Shown here one piece after another: positions 27,497 to 35,263 of a DNA stretch of 64,000 nt. The DNA is from Scandinavium lactucae (GTDB taxonomy: Bacteria; Pseudomonadota; Gammaproteobacteria; Enterobacterales; Enterobacteriaceae): contig NZ_JAWXRD010000002.1 of assembly GCF_033843265.1 (NCBI RefSeq), positions 310,001 to 374,000 on the forward strand. The letters run 5' to 3'. Numbering within the stretch: the stretch's first letter is position 1; each line of letters opens with the position of its first letter. The notes below the pieces were generated by a model. It worked only from the letters and a program-made list of their open reading frames with translations. It was not told the origin of the DNA and searched no databases. A program made the translations under genes and the position numbers.

Positions 27497-28411
27497 ATGA
27501 AGATAACCGTGCTCGGATGCGGTGCCCTGGGACAATTATGGCTGACCGCGCTGTACCGGCAAGGCCATGAAGTCCAGGGCTGGCTACGCGTGCCAGCCCC
27601 ATGGTGCAGTGTGAATCTGCAAGAGACAGACGGGAGCGTCTTCAACGAACTGCTGACCGCCAACGATCCTGATTTTCTCGCCAGCAGCGATTTACTGTTG
27701 GTGACATTAAAAGCCTGGCAGGTTTCAACGGCGGTGAAAAATCTGGCGGCACGCCTGCCCGCTAGCAGCCCGATTCTGCTCATCCACAATGGAATGGGCA
27801 CCCAGGAAGAGTTGCGCTCGCTTAAACAGCCGCTGCTGCTCGGAATGACCATTCAGGCCGCACGCCGCGATGGTAACCTGATTATTCATACCGCTAATGG
27901 CACCACGCACATTGGGCCCGCAAACACCCTCGCGCAGGAGTACAGCGCCCTGGCGGATACGCTGCACGCCGCGCTGCCAGAAGTCGCCTGGCATAACGAT
28001 ATCAACAACGCCAGTTGGCGTAAGCTGGCAGTGAACTGCGTCATCAACCCGCTGACCGCACTGTACGATTGCCCGAATGGCCAGCTGCGCGATCATCCTG
28101 AAGAAGTGACGCGCATCAGCACGGAAGTGGCGGCGGTGATGCAACGTGAAGGGCTGCACTCCAGCCCGGACGATTTAATTAAGTACGTCTGGCAGGTCAT
28201 TGACAGCACCGCCAACAATATTTCATCGATGTTGCAGGACGTTCGTGCCCAGCGCCAGACGGAAATTGACTACATCAGTGGCTACCTGCTAAAGCGGGCC
28301 CGCGCCCACGGAATTGCCGTGCCGGAGAATGCCCGTCTGTTTGAACAGATTAAACGTAAGGAGAATACGTATGAGCGCATCAGCGCTGGTTTGTCTCGCC
28401 CCTGGGAGTGA
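27497..28411 (+). CDS. panE: PanE, 2-dehydropantoate 2-reductase
   Basis: A 304-residue NADPH-dependent ketopantoate reductase of the pantothenate/CoA pathway. The Rossmann motif is GCGALG (7-12). The catalytic lysine lies in the conserved WRKLAVNCVINPLTA segment. GAGGAGG precedes the ATG. Its 3' end overlaps yajL by 41 bases. Confidence 0.97.
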   Translation: MKITVLGCGALGQLWLTALYRQGHEVQGWLRVPAPWCSVNLQETDGSVFNELLTANDPDFLASSDLLLVTLKAWQVSTAVKNLAARLPASSPILLIHNGMGTQEELRSLKQPLLLGMTIQAARRDGNLIIHTANGTTHIGPANTLAQEYSALADTLHAALPEVAWHNDINNASWRKLAVNCVINPLTALYDCPNGQLRDHPEEVTRISTEVAAVMQREGLHSSPDDLIKYVWQVIDSTANNISSMLQDVRAQRQTEIDYISGYLLKRARAHGIAVPENARLFEQIKRKENTYERISAGLSRPWE

Positions 28412-28961
28412 AGAAATGGAAGCGGTGACCACCATCGATCTGCTGGTTCGCGGCGGTGTTAAGGTCACGACCGCCAGCGTCGCCAGCGATGGGGATTTGG
28501 TTATCACCTGTTCACGCGGCGTGAAACTGTTAGCCGATGCGCCGTTGGTACAGGTCGCTGATGGGGATTATGACGCGATTATTCTGCCGGGTGGTTTGAA
28601 AGGTGCCGAATGTTTCCGTGATAGTCCGCTACTGGTCGAAACGGTCAAACAGTTCCACCGCTCCGGCCGGATCGTGGCCACTATCTGTGCCGCCGCTGGA
28701 ACCGTGCTTGTGCCACACGAGATCTTCCCTATCGGCAATATGACCGGTTATCCGGGGTTAAAAGAGACCATTCCGGACGATCAGTGGCAGGATAAGCGTG
28801 TGGTTTGGGATCCCCGCGTAAATCTGCTAACCAGCCAAGGGCCGGGCACCAGCATCGACTTCGGATTGAAGCTGATCGACCTACTGGTGAGCCGTGAAAA
28901 AGCCTGGGAAGTCTCTTCCCAATTGGTGATGGCCGCCGGAATTTACAACTACTACGAGTAA
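28371..28961 (+). CDS. yajL: YajL, DJ-1/PfpI-family protein
   Basis: A 196-residue homologue of human DJ-1, involved in protection against oxidative and carbonyl stress in E. coli. The reactive cysteine is C106 in VATICAAAG at the nucleophile elbow, and the partner glutamate lies in GSEEMEA. The ATG at 28371 matches E. coli; upstream in-frame starts only read into panE coding sequence. The 41-base overlap with panE suggests coupled expression. The accessory cassette begins about 200 bases downstream. Confidence 0.95.
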   Translation: MSASALVCLAPGSEEMEAVTTIDLLVRGGVKVTTASVASDGDLVITCSRGVKLLADAPLVQVADGDYDAIILPGGLKGAECFRDSPLLVETVKQFHRSGRIVATICAAAGTVLVPHEIFPIGNMTGYPGLKETIPDDQWQDKRVVWDPRVNLLTSQGPGTSIDFGLKLIDLLVSREKAWEVSSQLVMAAGIYNYYE

Positions 28962-29098
28962 CCCTTCGTCTTTTTTTCGTCGCCACGCCCGTGGCGGCGC
29001 TCACACTTCTGCGATTAATTTTTCCTCAACGCAATCACTCTCATCTATAACTCCTTTAATTTCATATGATTAGCTCTTCACACCTTAAATCCCTCACC

Positions 29099-29127
29099 TT
29101 GACAGCCAAAATATTCCATGGAAAACT
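29099..29127 (+). promoter_or_regulatory. Candidate promoter of the PTS-GH4-deaminase operon
   Basis: A perfect TTGACA is followed after 17 bases by AAAACT, a weak -10. The dre-like operator lies just downstream, so a bound repressor would block transcription. Confidence 0.5.
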
Positions 29128-29134
29128 CACTTGC

Positions 29135-29152
29135 AACTGGTCTAGTCCAGTT
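29135..29152. promoter_or_regulatory. dre-type operator for a GntR/HutC (NagR/DasR) regulator
   Basis: AACTGGTCTAGTCCAGTT is an 18-bp palindrome with one central mismatch. It matches the DasR/NagR responsive element ACTGGTCTAGACCAGT at all but one position. It lies 18 bases before the GTG of the EIIC gene, between the promoter and the ribosome-binding site. The regulator encoded at 32531-33268 is the obvious candidate ligand; that link is inference. Confidence 0.75.
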
Positions 29153-29169
29153 AACAAAAGGAGTCACCC

Positions 29170-30438
29170 GTGGTTACCTTCATTGAGAGCAAGATCATCC
29201 CAATCCTCATCCGGATTGGTGAAAACAAAATTTTGGTCGCGGTGCGTAACGGGATTGCCCTGACGCTACCGTTTACCATCACTGGCAGCTTGTTCCTGAT
29301 CATCGCTAACTTACCGATCCCCGGCTGGAGTGAATGGTTAGGTTCATGGGCCGACAAAATCAGCGCCCCGGTGGCCGTCACCTTTGGCGCGATAGGCGTA
29401 ATTTCCGCCGTGGGCATCAGCTACAACCTGGCTAAAGAGTACAAGCTGAATGCGATAACCTGCAGCGCGGTCACGTTGGTGGTGTTTCTGCTGGCGCAGC
29501 TGAACGACAAATATCAGCTGAACGTCGATAACCTTGGGGCCGCGGGCCTGTTCTCCGCGATCATTCTGGCGGTGCTGACGGTGTATATCATCCGCTGGTT
29601 TATCACTCATGAGATTGTGATTAAGCTGCCGGATGGCGTTCCCCCCGCGGTGGCGCAATCTTTTGCCAGCCTGATCCCGGCGGCGGTGACGATTACGCTG
29701 GTGTGGTTTGTCAGAGTAATGCTTGGCTTTGATATCAACCAATTCTTTACCCAGCTCCTCAGCCCGCTGGTCAGCGGACTCGGCTCGCTCCCGGGGATGT
29801 TGGTGCTTATCTTCCTGATCTCACTGCTGTGGTGCTGCGGGATACACGGCGATAACGTCCTCTCCGGCATCACCAGTCCGATTTTCCTTAAATACATCGC
29901 CGAAAACACTCAGGCGTATTTAAACCACCAGCCCATTCCCCACATTACCGCCGACGGCTTTTACATTGTCTTTATGTGCATCGGCGGCACCGGGGCCACG
30001 CTGGGTCTGGTACTGGCGATGCTGCGCTCTCGCAGCAAATTGTATAAATCGGTCGGGAAACTGTCCCTGCCCTCGGCGGTATTTTGCATCAACGAGCCGG
30101 TTATTTTTGGCTGCCCGATTGTCTTCAACCCGCTGCTGATGATCCCTTTCACCCTGACGCCGATGCTGCTGTGTATTTCCACCTACAGCCTGATGTACTT
30201 CGACATCATCGGTCGCCCGGTGCTGCAAATTCCCTGGACCATGCCCCCGATCCTCGCCGCCTGGTTTGTGACCGGAGGCAATATTCCGGCGGTGTTGTGG
30301 TCGCTTTGTACCGTCGTCATTTCCGTGGCTATCTACTTCCCGTTCTTCAAACTGCTTGAGCGCCAGCAGCTACAAAAAGAGCGGCAAGAACAACAGAGCG
30401 CCCCTGATTCCGTACTGAATACTGATTCCGCATTGTAA
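29170..30438 (+). CDS. PTS EIIC component, lactose/cellobiose family
   Basis: A 422-residue membrane permease of the Lac/cellobiose PTS family, with about ten hydrophobic helices. It has the signature loops HGDNVLSGITSPIF and CINEPVIFGCPIV. Such EIIC proteins import and allow phosphorylation of beta-linked disaccharides, using separate EIIA and EIIB proteins. Neither is encoded nearby, so they must come from elsewhere, for example ChbA/ChbB. The start is GTG at 29170, six bases after AAAAGGAG. It heads a probable three-gene operon with the GH4 hydrolase and NagB-like gene. E. coli K-12 has no gene here. The exact sugar cannot be read from sequence. Confidence 0.9.
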   Translation: MVTFIESKIIPILIRIGENKILVAVRNGIALTLPFTITGSLFLIIANLPIPGWSEWLGSWADKISAPVAVTFGAIGVISAVGISYNLAKEYKLNAITCSAVTLVVFLLAQLNDKYQLNVDNLGAAGLFSAIILAVLTVYIIRWFITHEIVIKLPDGVPPAVAQSFASLIPAAVTITLVWFVRVMLGFDINQFFTQLLSPLVSGLGSLPGMLVLIFLISLLWCCGIHGDNVLSGITSPIFLKYIAENTQAYLNHQPIPHITADGFYIVFMCIGGTGATLGLVLAMLRSRSKLYKSVGKLSLPSAVFCINEPVIFGCPIVFNPLLMIPFTLTPMLLCISTYSLMYFDIIGRPVLQIPWTMPPILAAWFVTGGNIPAVLWSLCTVVISVAIYFPFFKLLERQQLQKERQEQQSAPDSVLNTDSAL

Positions 30439-30450
30439 AAAGGATACCTG

Positions 30451-31779
30451 ATGAAAAAGCTCAAAATTGTCACCATCGGCGGTGGCTCAAGCTATACCCC
30501 GGAACTGATCGACGGCTTTATCAAGCGTTATGATGAATTGCCGGTCACCGACTACTACCTGCTGGACATTGAGGAAGGCAAAGAGAAACTAGAGATTGTC
30601 GGCAAGCTGGCGCAGCGGATGGTAAAAGAAGCCGGGATCCCGATGAACATTCACCTGACGCTCGACCGCGCCGAAGCCTTAAAGGACGCCGATTTTGTCA
30701 CCACTCAGCTGCGCGTAGGCTTCCTCGATGCACGCATTAACGATGAAAAAATCCCGCTGAAATATGGCGTGCTCGGTCAGGAAACCACGGGACCCGGCGG
30801 CTTTATGAAGGCCCAGCGCACCATTCCGGTGCTGATGGATATCTGCCGCGATATGGAAACCTACTGCCCGGACGCCTGGCTGATTAACTTCACCAATCCG
30901 GCAGGGATCGTCACCGAAGCCATTACCCGGCATTCGAACATCAAAAGCATCGGCATTTGCAGCGGCGCTAACAGCATGTTGATGGACATCGCTAAAGCTT
31001 ATGAGGTTGAGAAGAAAGACGTTTACGCCCGTATCATGGGGCTGAACCACCTCATTTTTGCCGATCAGATTTTCATTAAAGGTGAAGATTACACCGAGGA
31101 TTTCATGGAAAAACTGGCGTTGGGCAGCGCCAGCAACTCACTGAAAAACATCCCGGATATCGGCTTCTCCTCACGCTTTGCTAAAGCCCTACATATGTAC
31201 CCAATTTCCTACCTGAAATATTTCTTCCTGACCCGCGAAATGGTCGAGGCCGCGCAGAATGATGCCCGCACTAAAGGCACGCGTGGGGAACAAACCCGCG
31301 AGATTGAACACCGCCTGTTTGAGCTTTATCAGGATGAGCATCTCGCCCATAAACCGAAAGAACTGGAAAAGCGCGGCGGGGCCTGGTACTCCGACACCGC
31401 CTGTTCCATCATCAGTTCGATTTATAACGACAAGAAAGAGATCCACGTGGTCAACACCCCAAACAATGGGGCGACGCCGGATCTGCCGGATCACGTCACA
31501 CTGGAAACTAACGCCGTTATCGACCGTCAGGGCGCGCATCCTTTGGCCTACGGGCGGTTACCGGTCAAAATTCGCGGTCTGATCCAGAGCGTGAAAGCCT
31601 ATGAAGAACTGGCGGTGGAAGCAGCAATCACTGGCGATTACAGCACTGCCCTGATGGCGCTGACCATTAACCCACTGATGCCGTCCGCTACGCTGGCGGA
31701 AAAAATTCTGGATGAATATCTGGAAGTGAATCAACGCTATTTACCGCAGTATTCCCCTAACGCTAAGGAACAGGCATGA
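30451..31779 (+). CDS. GH4 family 6-phospho-beta-glycosidase
   Basis: A 442-residue NAD- and metal-dependent glycoside hydrolase family 4 enzyme, resembling ChbF/LicH. The NAD motif is GGGSSYTPEL (10-19), with NFTNPAG (146-152) and GQETTGPGG (109-117) also conserved. The likely metal ligands are C170 and H200 (GLNHL). The usual Cys-Asn pair of the active site is Cys-Ser here (GICSGAN), so sugar contacts may differ. It should hydrolyse the 6-phosphorylated disaccharide delivered by the upstream EIIC. It starts 12 bases after that gene and overlaps the NagB-like gene by four bases (ATGA). Confidence 0.92.
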   Translation: MKKLKIVTIGGGSSYTPELIDGFIKRYDELPVTDYYLLDIEEGKEKLEIVGKLAQRMVKEAGIPMNIHLTLDRAEALKDADFVTTQLRVGFLDARINDEKIPLKYGVLGQETTGPGGFMKAQRTIPVLMDICRDMETYCPDAWLINFTNPAGIVTEAITRHSNIKSIGICSGANSMLMDIAKAYEVEKKDVYARIMGLNHLIFADQIFIKGEDYTEDFMEKLALGSASNSLKNIPDIGFSSRFAKALHMYPISYLKYFFLTREMVEAAQNDARTKGTRGEQTREIEHRLFELYQDEHLAHKPKELEKRGGAWYSDTACSIISSIYNDKKEIHVVNTPNNGATPDLPDHVTLETNAVIDRQGAHPLAYGRLPVKIRGLIQSVKAYEELAVEAAITGDYSTALMALTINPLMPSATLAEKILDEYLEVNQRYLPQYSPNAKEQA

Positions 31780-32498
31780 AAACGCATATTTCCCCAGATT
31801 ACCCGCAGCTGTGTCAGGCCGTGGCGCAAAAAGTCATTGACTGTGTGAAGGCCAAGCCGCAGGCGCTGATCTGCATCGCAGGCGGTGACACGCCGCTTGG
31901 GGTGTTTGCCGCGCTGGTCGAGGCGCAAAAACAGGGCAGCGTGGATTTCTCGCATACTCAGTTTCTCGGGCTGGATGAATGGTTAGGCCTCGGTAAAGCC
32001 GATAAGGGCAGCTGTCGCGAAATGGTCTGGCATCATTTCTTCGATAAGCTGACGCTGCGGGAGGAACAAATTTGCTTCTTCGATGGGCTTACCGTTGACC
32101 CACAAGCCGAATGCCAGCGCGTCGATGCGTATATTGCGCAGCATGGGCCGATTGACTGCATCGTGCTTGGTATCGGCATCAACGGTCATATCGGCTTTAA
32201 CGAACCAGGCGCGTCGCTGGATAACAGTTGCCATGTGATTGACCTTGATCCGGTCACTCAGGCGGTGTCGGTGAAGTATTTCGATACCCCACGCGTAGTG
32301 AAACAGGGTATTTCGCTGGGGCTAAAAACCATTCTGGCCGCGAAGAATATCGTGGTCATGGCGAGCGGTGAGAAGAAGGCAGCAATTGTCGCGCAGACGG
32401 TGAATCATCCAGCGAGTCGCGATATTCCGTCAACCCTGGTGAAAACCGTGGCACAGGCGAGTTTATATGTGGATAACGCGGCGGCAAGCGCGCTGTAA
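31776..32498 (+). CDS. Short NagB-type glucosamine-6-phosphate deaminase
   Basis: A 240-residue member of the glucosamine-6-phosphate isomerase/deaminase family. It has the LDEW motif with D67/E68 and GIGINGHIGFNEP with H138 and E143. E. coli NagB has Asp where N136 stands; asparagine there and the short length are, as I recall, features of Bacillus-type monomeric enzymes that lack the C-terminal allosteric extension. Its ATG overlaps the GH4 stop, indicating tight coupling. The predicted reaction is glucosamine-6-phosphate to fructose-6-phosphate plus ammonia. 6-Phosphogluconolactonase, in the same superfamily, is less likely given the NagB motifs. Confidence 0.85.
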   Translation: MKTHISPDYPQLCQAVAQKVIDCVKAKPQALICIAGGDTPLGVFAALVEAQKQGSVDFSHTQFLGLDEWLGLGKADKGSCREMVWHHFFDKLTLREEQICFFDGLTVDPQAECQRVDAYIAQHGPIDCIVLGIGINGHIGFNEPGASLDNSCHVIDLDPVTQAVSVKYFDTPRVVKQGISLGLKTILAAKNIVVMASGEKKAAIVAQTVNHPASRDIPSTLVKTVAQASLYVDNAAASAL

Positions 32499-32530
32499 CA
32501 CGCGTCGTCTGGCAGGTCGTGTTGCGCCTG

Positions 32531-33268
32531 TTAGCGTTCGATACGCAGGTTTTTGACCCGGAAAATATCGGCCCGGTTGTAGCTGATGGAATAGTTAAAC
32601 GCCGTTTTATCGGCCAGGCGGGTCACTTCAGTAATTTTCAGCATCGGCTGACCGGGTGTGATATTCAGTAACGACGCCAGCTCATTATCAAACAGCGCCG
32701 CTTCAATAATCGAGTCGGCGTCTTTGATTTTCTTACCGGTATACTCTTCGATATAGCCGTACAGCGAGCCTTCTTTGAGCGTCGTTTCCGGGATAGTCGC
32801 AATCACGCGCTGTGGAATGTTGCTGTCTTCCACCAGCACCGGATTACCGTCCAGTAAACGAATACGACGAATAAACCAGACGTTGTCTCCAGCAGGGATT
32901 TCCAGGTGCTGCGCTAAGGTGGCATCAGCCTGAATGAGGCTGAAGGCCAAAAGCTGACTGCTGACGCTGACGCGTCCCTGAAATTCGCGGGAAAAACCAA
33001 GAATGCTGTCGCTGGTTTCATTATTCAAAAGGTACACATTGGTGGCGCTGTTTTTCAGCACGAACATCCCCTTGCCGTGAATGCGCTCGATAAACCCTTC
33101 CTGCACCAGGTTATCCATCGCTTTCTGCACCGTCACCCGGGTGACGCCATACAGGCTCGCCAGCTCGCGCTCGGAGGGAATGCTTTCACCTTTTTTGTAG
33201 ACGTGATTGAGGATATCGCTCTTGATGCGTTCCTTAATCTCAATGTACTTGTGTACTTTTTGCATCAT
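32531..33268 (-). CDS. GntR/HutC-family regulator with UTRA domain
   Basis: A 245-residue repressor. The N-terminal GntR winged helix-turn-helix (about 10-72; SIPSERELASLYGVTRVTVQ) is followed by a UTRA effector domain (about 90-240), as in NagR, DasR and PhnF. Two adjacent ATGs (33268 and 33265) follow GAGG; the second has better spacing. A further upstream TTG is unlikely. It is convergent with the NagB-like gene, and the dre-type site before the EIIC gene fits the subfamily, which responds to amino-sugar phosphates. No dre site was seen before its own start. Confidence 0.9.
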   Translation of the reverse strand: MMQKVHKYIEIKERIKSDILNHVYKKGESIPSERELASLYGVTRVTVQKAMDNLVQEGFIERIHGKGMFVLKNSATNVYLLNNETSDSILGFSREFQGRVSVSSQLLAFSLIQADATLAQHLEIPAGDNVWFIRRIRLLDGNPVLVEDSNIPQRVIATIPETTLKEGSLYGYIEEYTGKKIKDADSIIEAALFDNELASLLNITPGQPMLKITEVTRLADKTAFNYSISYNRADIFRVKNLRIER

Positions 33269-33282
33269 GACCTCGGACAAAT

Positions 33283-33355
33283 ACCGGGTGGCGCACGACG
33301 CTTCCCCGGCCTACATTTCCACGCAGGCCCGGTAAACAGAGTACCACCGGGCTTG
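33283..33355. repeat. REP/BIME-like repeats between gntR and thiI
   Basis: A REP-like hairpin (ACCGGGTGGCG ... CCCCGGCCTAC, 33283-33314) is followed by an inverted partner (GCAGGCCCGGTAA ... ACCACCGGGC, about 33323-33352). This is a typical pair of bacterial interspersed mosaic elements, often found after stop codons of enterobacterial genes. Confidence 0.7.
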
Positions 33356-33366
33356 CGTTCTACTGC

Positions 33367-34818
33367 TTATTCCGGGCGATAGACCTTCACATTGGCGAAG
33401 CCCTGCTCGCGCAGATACAGCGCCTGCAGGCGGCTCATCACGCCACGCTCACACCACAGCAGATAGGTTTTGCTCTGGTCGAGATCGCCAAACTGAGTGC
33501 TGAGTTTATAGAACGGCAGTGATGCCACTTCCACACCATCCAGCTTCAGCGGTTTGTCATCCTGCTCGTCAATCGAACGAATATCGAGCACCACGTCGGT
33601 GGCGGCAAACTCAGTGACGGTTTCGACTTCAACCACTTCCTGCTGGGTCTGCTGAGCAATTTCGCGGATATCGACGTTGTTGGCTTCCGCCACCACTTTG
33701 TCGAGGATCGCGAAATCAAAGTTCTGCTCTTCGGCTTCGATTTTTGCCTTCACCGCTTTAACGGTTGGACTCTTCGAAATCACGCCGCAGTATTCCGGCA
33801 TGGTGCGGGCAAAATCTTCGGTACCGATTTCACGCGCCAGATCGATGATGTGCTCTTTATCATGGGAAATCAGCGGACGCAGAATCAGCGTATCGGAAAC
33901 GTTGTCGATCAGACGCAGGTTGGTCAAGGTCTGGCTGGACACCTGGCCCAGCGCTTCGCCGGTCACCAGCGCCTGCACGCCGTAGCGTTCTGCCACCTGA
34001 GACGCCGCACGCATCATCATGCGTTTGAGCACCACGCCCATCTGTCCGTCGTCGACTTTCTCAAGAATTTCGCCGACAACAGGCTCGAAGTTGATCGCCA
34101 CAAAACGCACCCGGTGCGAACTGCCGAAGCGGTTCCACAGATAATGCGCCACCTGACGAACGCCGATTTCATGCGCGGCACCGCCAAGATTGAAGAAGCA
34201 ATAATGCACGCGACAGCCACGACGGATAAGCATGTAGCTGGAGACGCCGGAGTCAAAACCACCGGAGATCAGCGACAGCACATCTTCCTGAGTACCGATT
34301 GGGAAACCGCCGATACCTTCGTAGCGGCCTTTGACCAGCAGCAGACGATCGTTATCGATTTCCAGATTCACGGTGACGTCTGGCTTGGTCAGCTTCACGC
34401 GTGCCGTTTCGATGTGTTGATTCAGCCCACCGCCCACATAGCGCTCAACTTCAATGGAGGAAAAATCGTGCTTACCGCGACGCTTCACGCGCACGCAGAA
34501 CGATTTTCCCTCCAGCGTCTCGCGCCACAGCGGCAACGTCTGCTCGAAAATGTCGTGCATCGAGGTGAACGGGACGTCTTCCACTTCCAGAATATGGTGA
34601 ATACCGGGAATACGAGTCAGCGCATCGCGAATAATCGGACGCTGATCTTCGTCTTTAGCACGGACTTCAATGTGATCCCAGTGACGAACGACGGCAAGCG
34701 TCTCGTCGTACTGCTTAAGAACGTTACGAATATTCCCGGTCAGAATTTTTATAAAGCGCAAACGCACAGATTGGCTTTTGATGGTGATTTCCGGGAACAA
34801 TTTAATGATAAACTTCAT
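33367..34818 (-). CDS. thiI: ThiI, tRNA 4-thiouridine sulfurtransferase
   Basis: A 483-residue enzyme that makes 4-thiouridine at tRNA position 8 and delivers sulfur for the thiamine thiazole. A ferredoxin-like and THUMP domain (about 1-170) precedes the PP-loop ATP-pyrophosphatase (SGGFDS, 185-190) and a C-terminal rhodanese domain with catalytic C456 in WCERG. The start MKFIIKLFPEITIK at ATG 34816-34818 matches E. coli. It is divergent from xseB. The accessory cassette has been placed between it and yajL. Confidence 0.97.
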   Translation of the reverse strand: MKFIIKLFPEITIKSQSVRLRFIKILTGNIRNVLKQYDETLAVVRHWDHIEVRAKDEDQRPIIRDALTRIPGIHHILEVEDVPFTSMHDIFEQTLPLWRETLEGKSFCVRVKRRGKHDFSSIEVERYVGGGLNQHIETARVKLTKPDVTVNLEIDNDRLLLVKGRYEGIGGFPIGTQEDVLSLISGGFDSGVSSYMLIRRGCRVHYCFFNLGGAAHEIGVRQVAHYLWNRFGSSHRVRFVAINFEPVVGEILEKVDDGQMGVVLKRMMMRAASQVAERYGVQALVTGEALGQVSSQTLTNLRLIDNVSDTLILRPLISHDKEHIIDLAREIGTEDFARTMPEYCGVISKSPTVKAVKAKIEAEEQNFDFAILDKVVAEANNVDIREIAQQTQQEVVEVETVTEFAATDVVLDIRSIDEQDDKPLKLDGVEVASLPFYKLSTQFGDLDQSKTYLLWCERGVMSRLQALYLREQGFANVKVYRPE

Positions 34819-35017
34819 GGCGGCAATGGTTCGTTGGCAAACCCATTCGGGTCTGTAGACAAAAAATACAGCAGCCATGACTTCCCGGCTGCATCCAGGC
34901 GCGGAAGTATACCACCATCGCGGTGAACCTGCGCGTTACCATTATGCGTTATTTAAACCAGAGCAGGACTTCGCTACCATAGGCAAGTCGCGACATAACA
35001 AGAGTCAAACATTCACT

Positions 35018-35260
35018 ATGCCAAAGAAAAATGAAGCGCCAGCCAGTTTCGAAAGCGCACTGACTGAACTTGAGCAGATTGTTTCCCGTCTCGAAAACGG
35101 TGACTTGCCGCTGGAAGACGCGCTGAACGAATTTGAGCGCGGCGTGCAGCTGGCGCGTCAGGGCCAGGTGAAGTTGCAACAGGCCGAACAGCGGGTACAG
35201 ATCCTGCTGGCCGATAACGAAGATGCCCCGCTGACTCCCTTCACGCCGGACGCCGAGTAA
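35018..35260 (+). CDS. xseB: XseB, exodeoxyribonuclease VII small subunit
   Basis: The 80-residue small subunit of exonuclease VII, which degrades single-stranded DNA together with XseA. It has the family helical hairpin (SFESALTELEQIVSRLENGD...). The ATG at 35018 matches E. coli; the frame is open upstream but without family support. It is followed after three bases by ispA, starting the xseB-ispA-dxs-yajO unit. Confidence 0.96.
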   Translation: MPKKNEAPASFESALTELEQIVSRLENGDLPLEDALNEFERGVQLARQGQVKLQQAEQRVQILLADNEDAPLTPFTPDAE

Positions 35261-35263
35261 AAA

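Noticed and set aside
28979..28999. GC-rich hairpin (CGCCACGCCCGTGGCG) after yajL as a terminator
   Set aside because: The T-run precedes rather than follows the stem on the plus strand, so it does not fit an intrinsic terminator for yajL.
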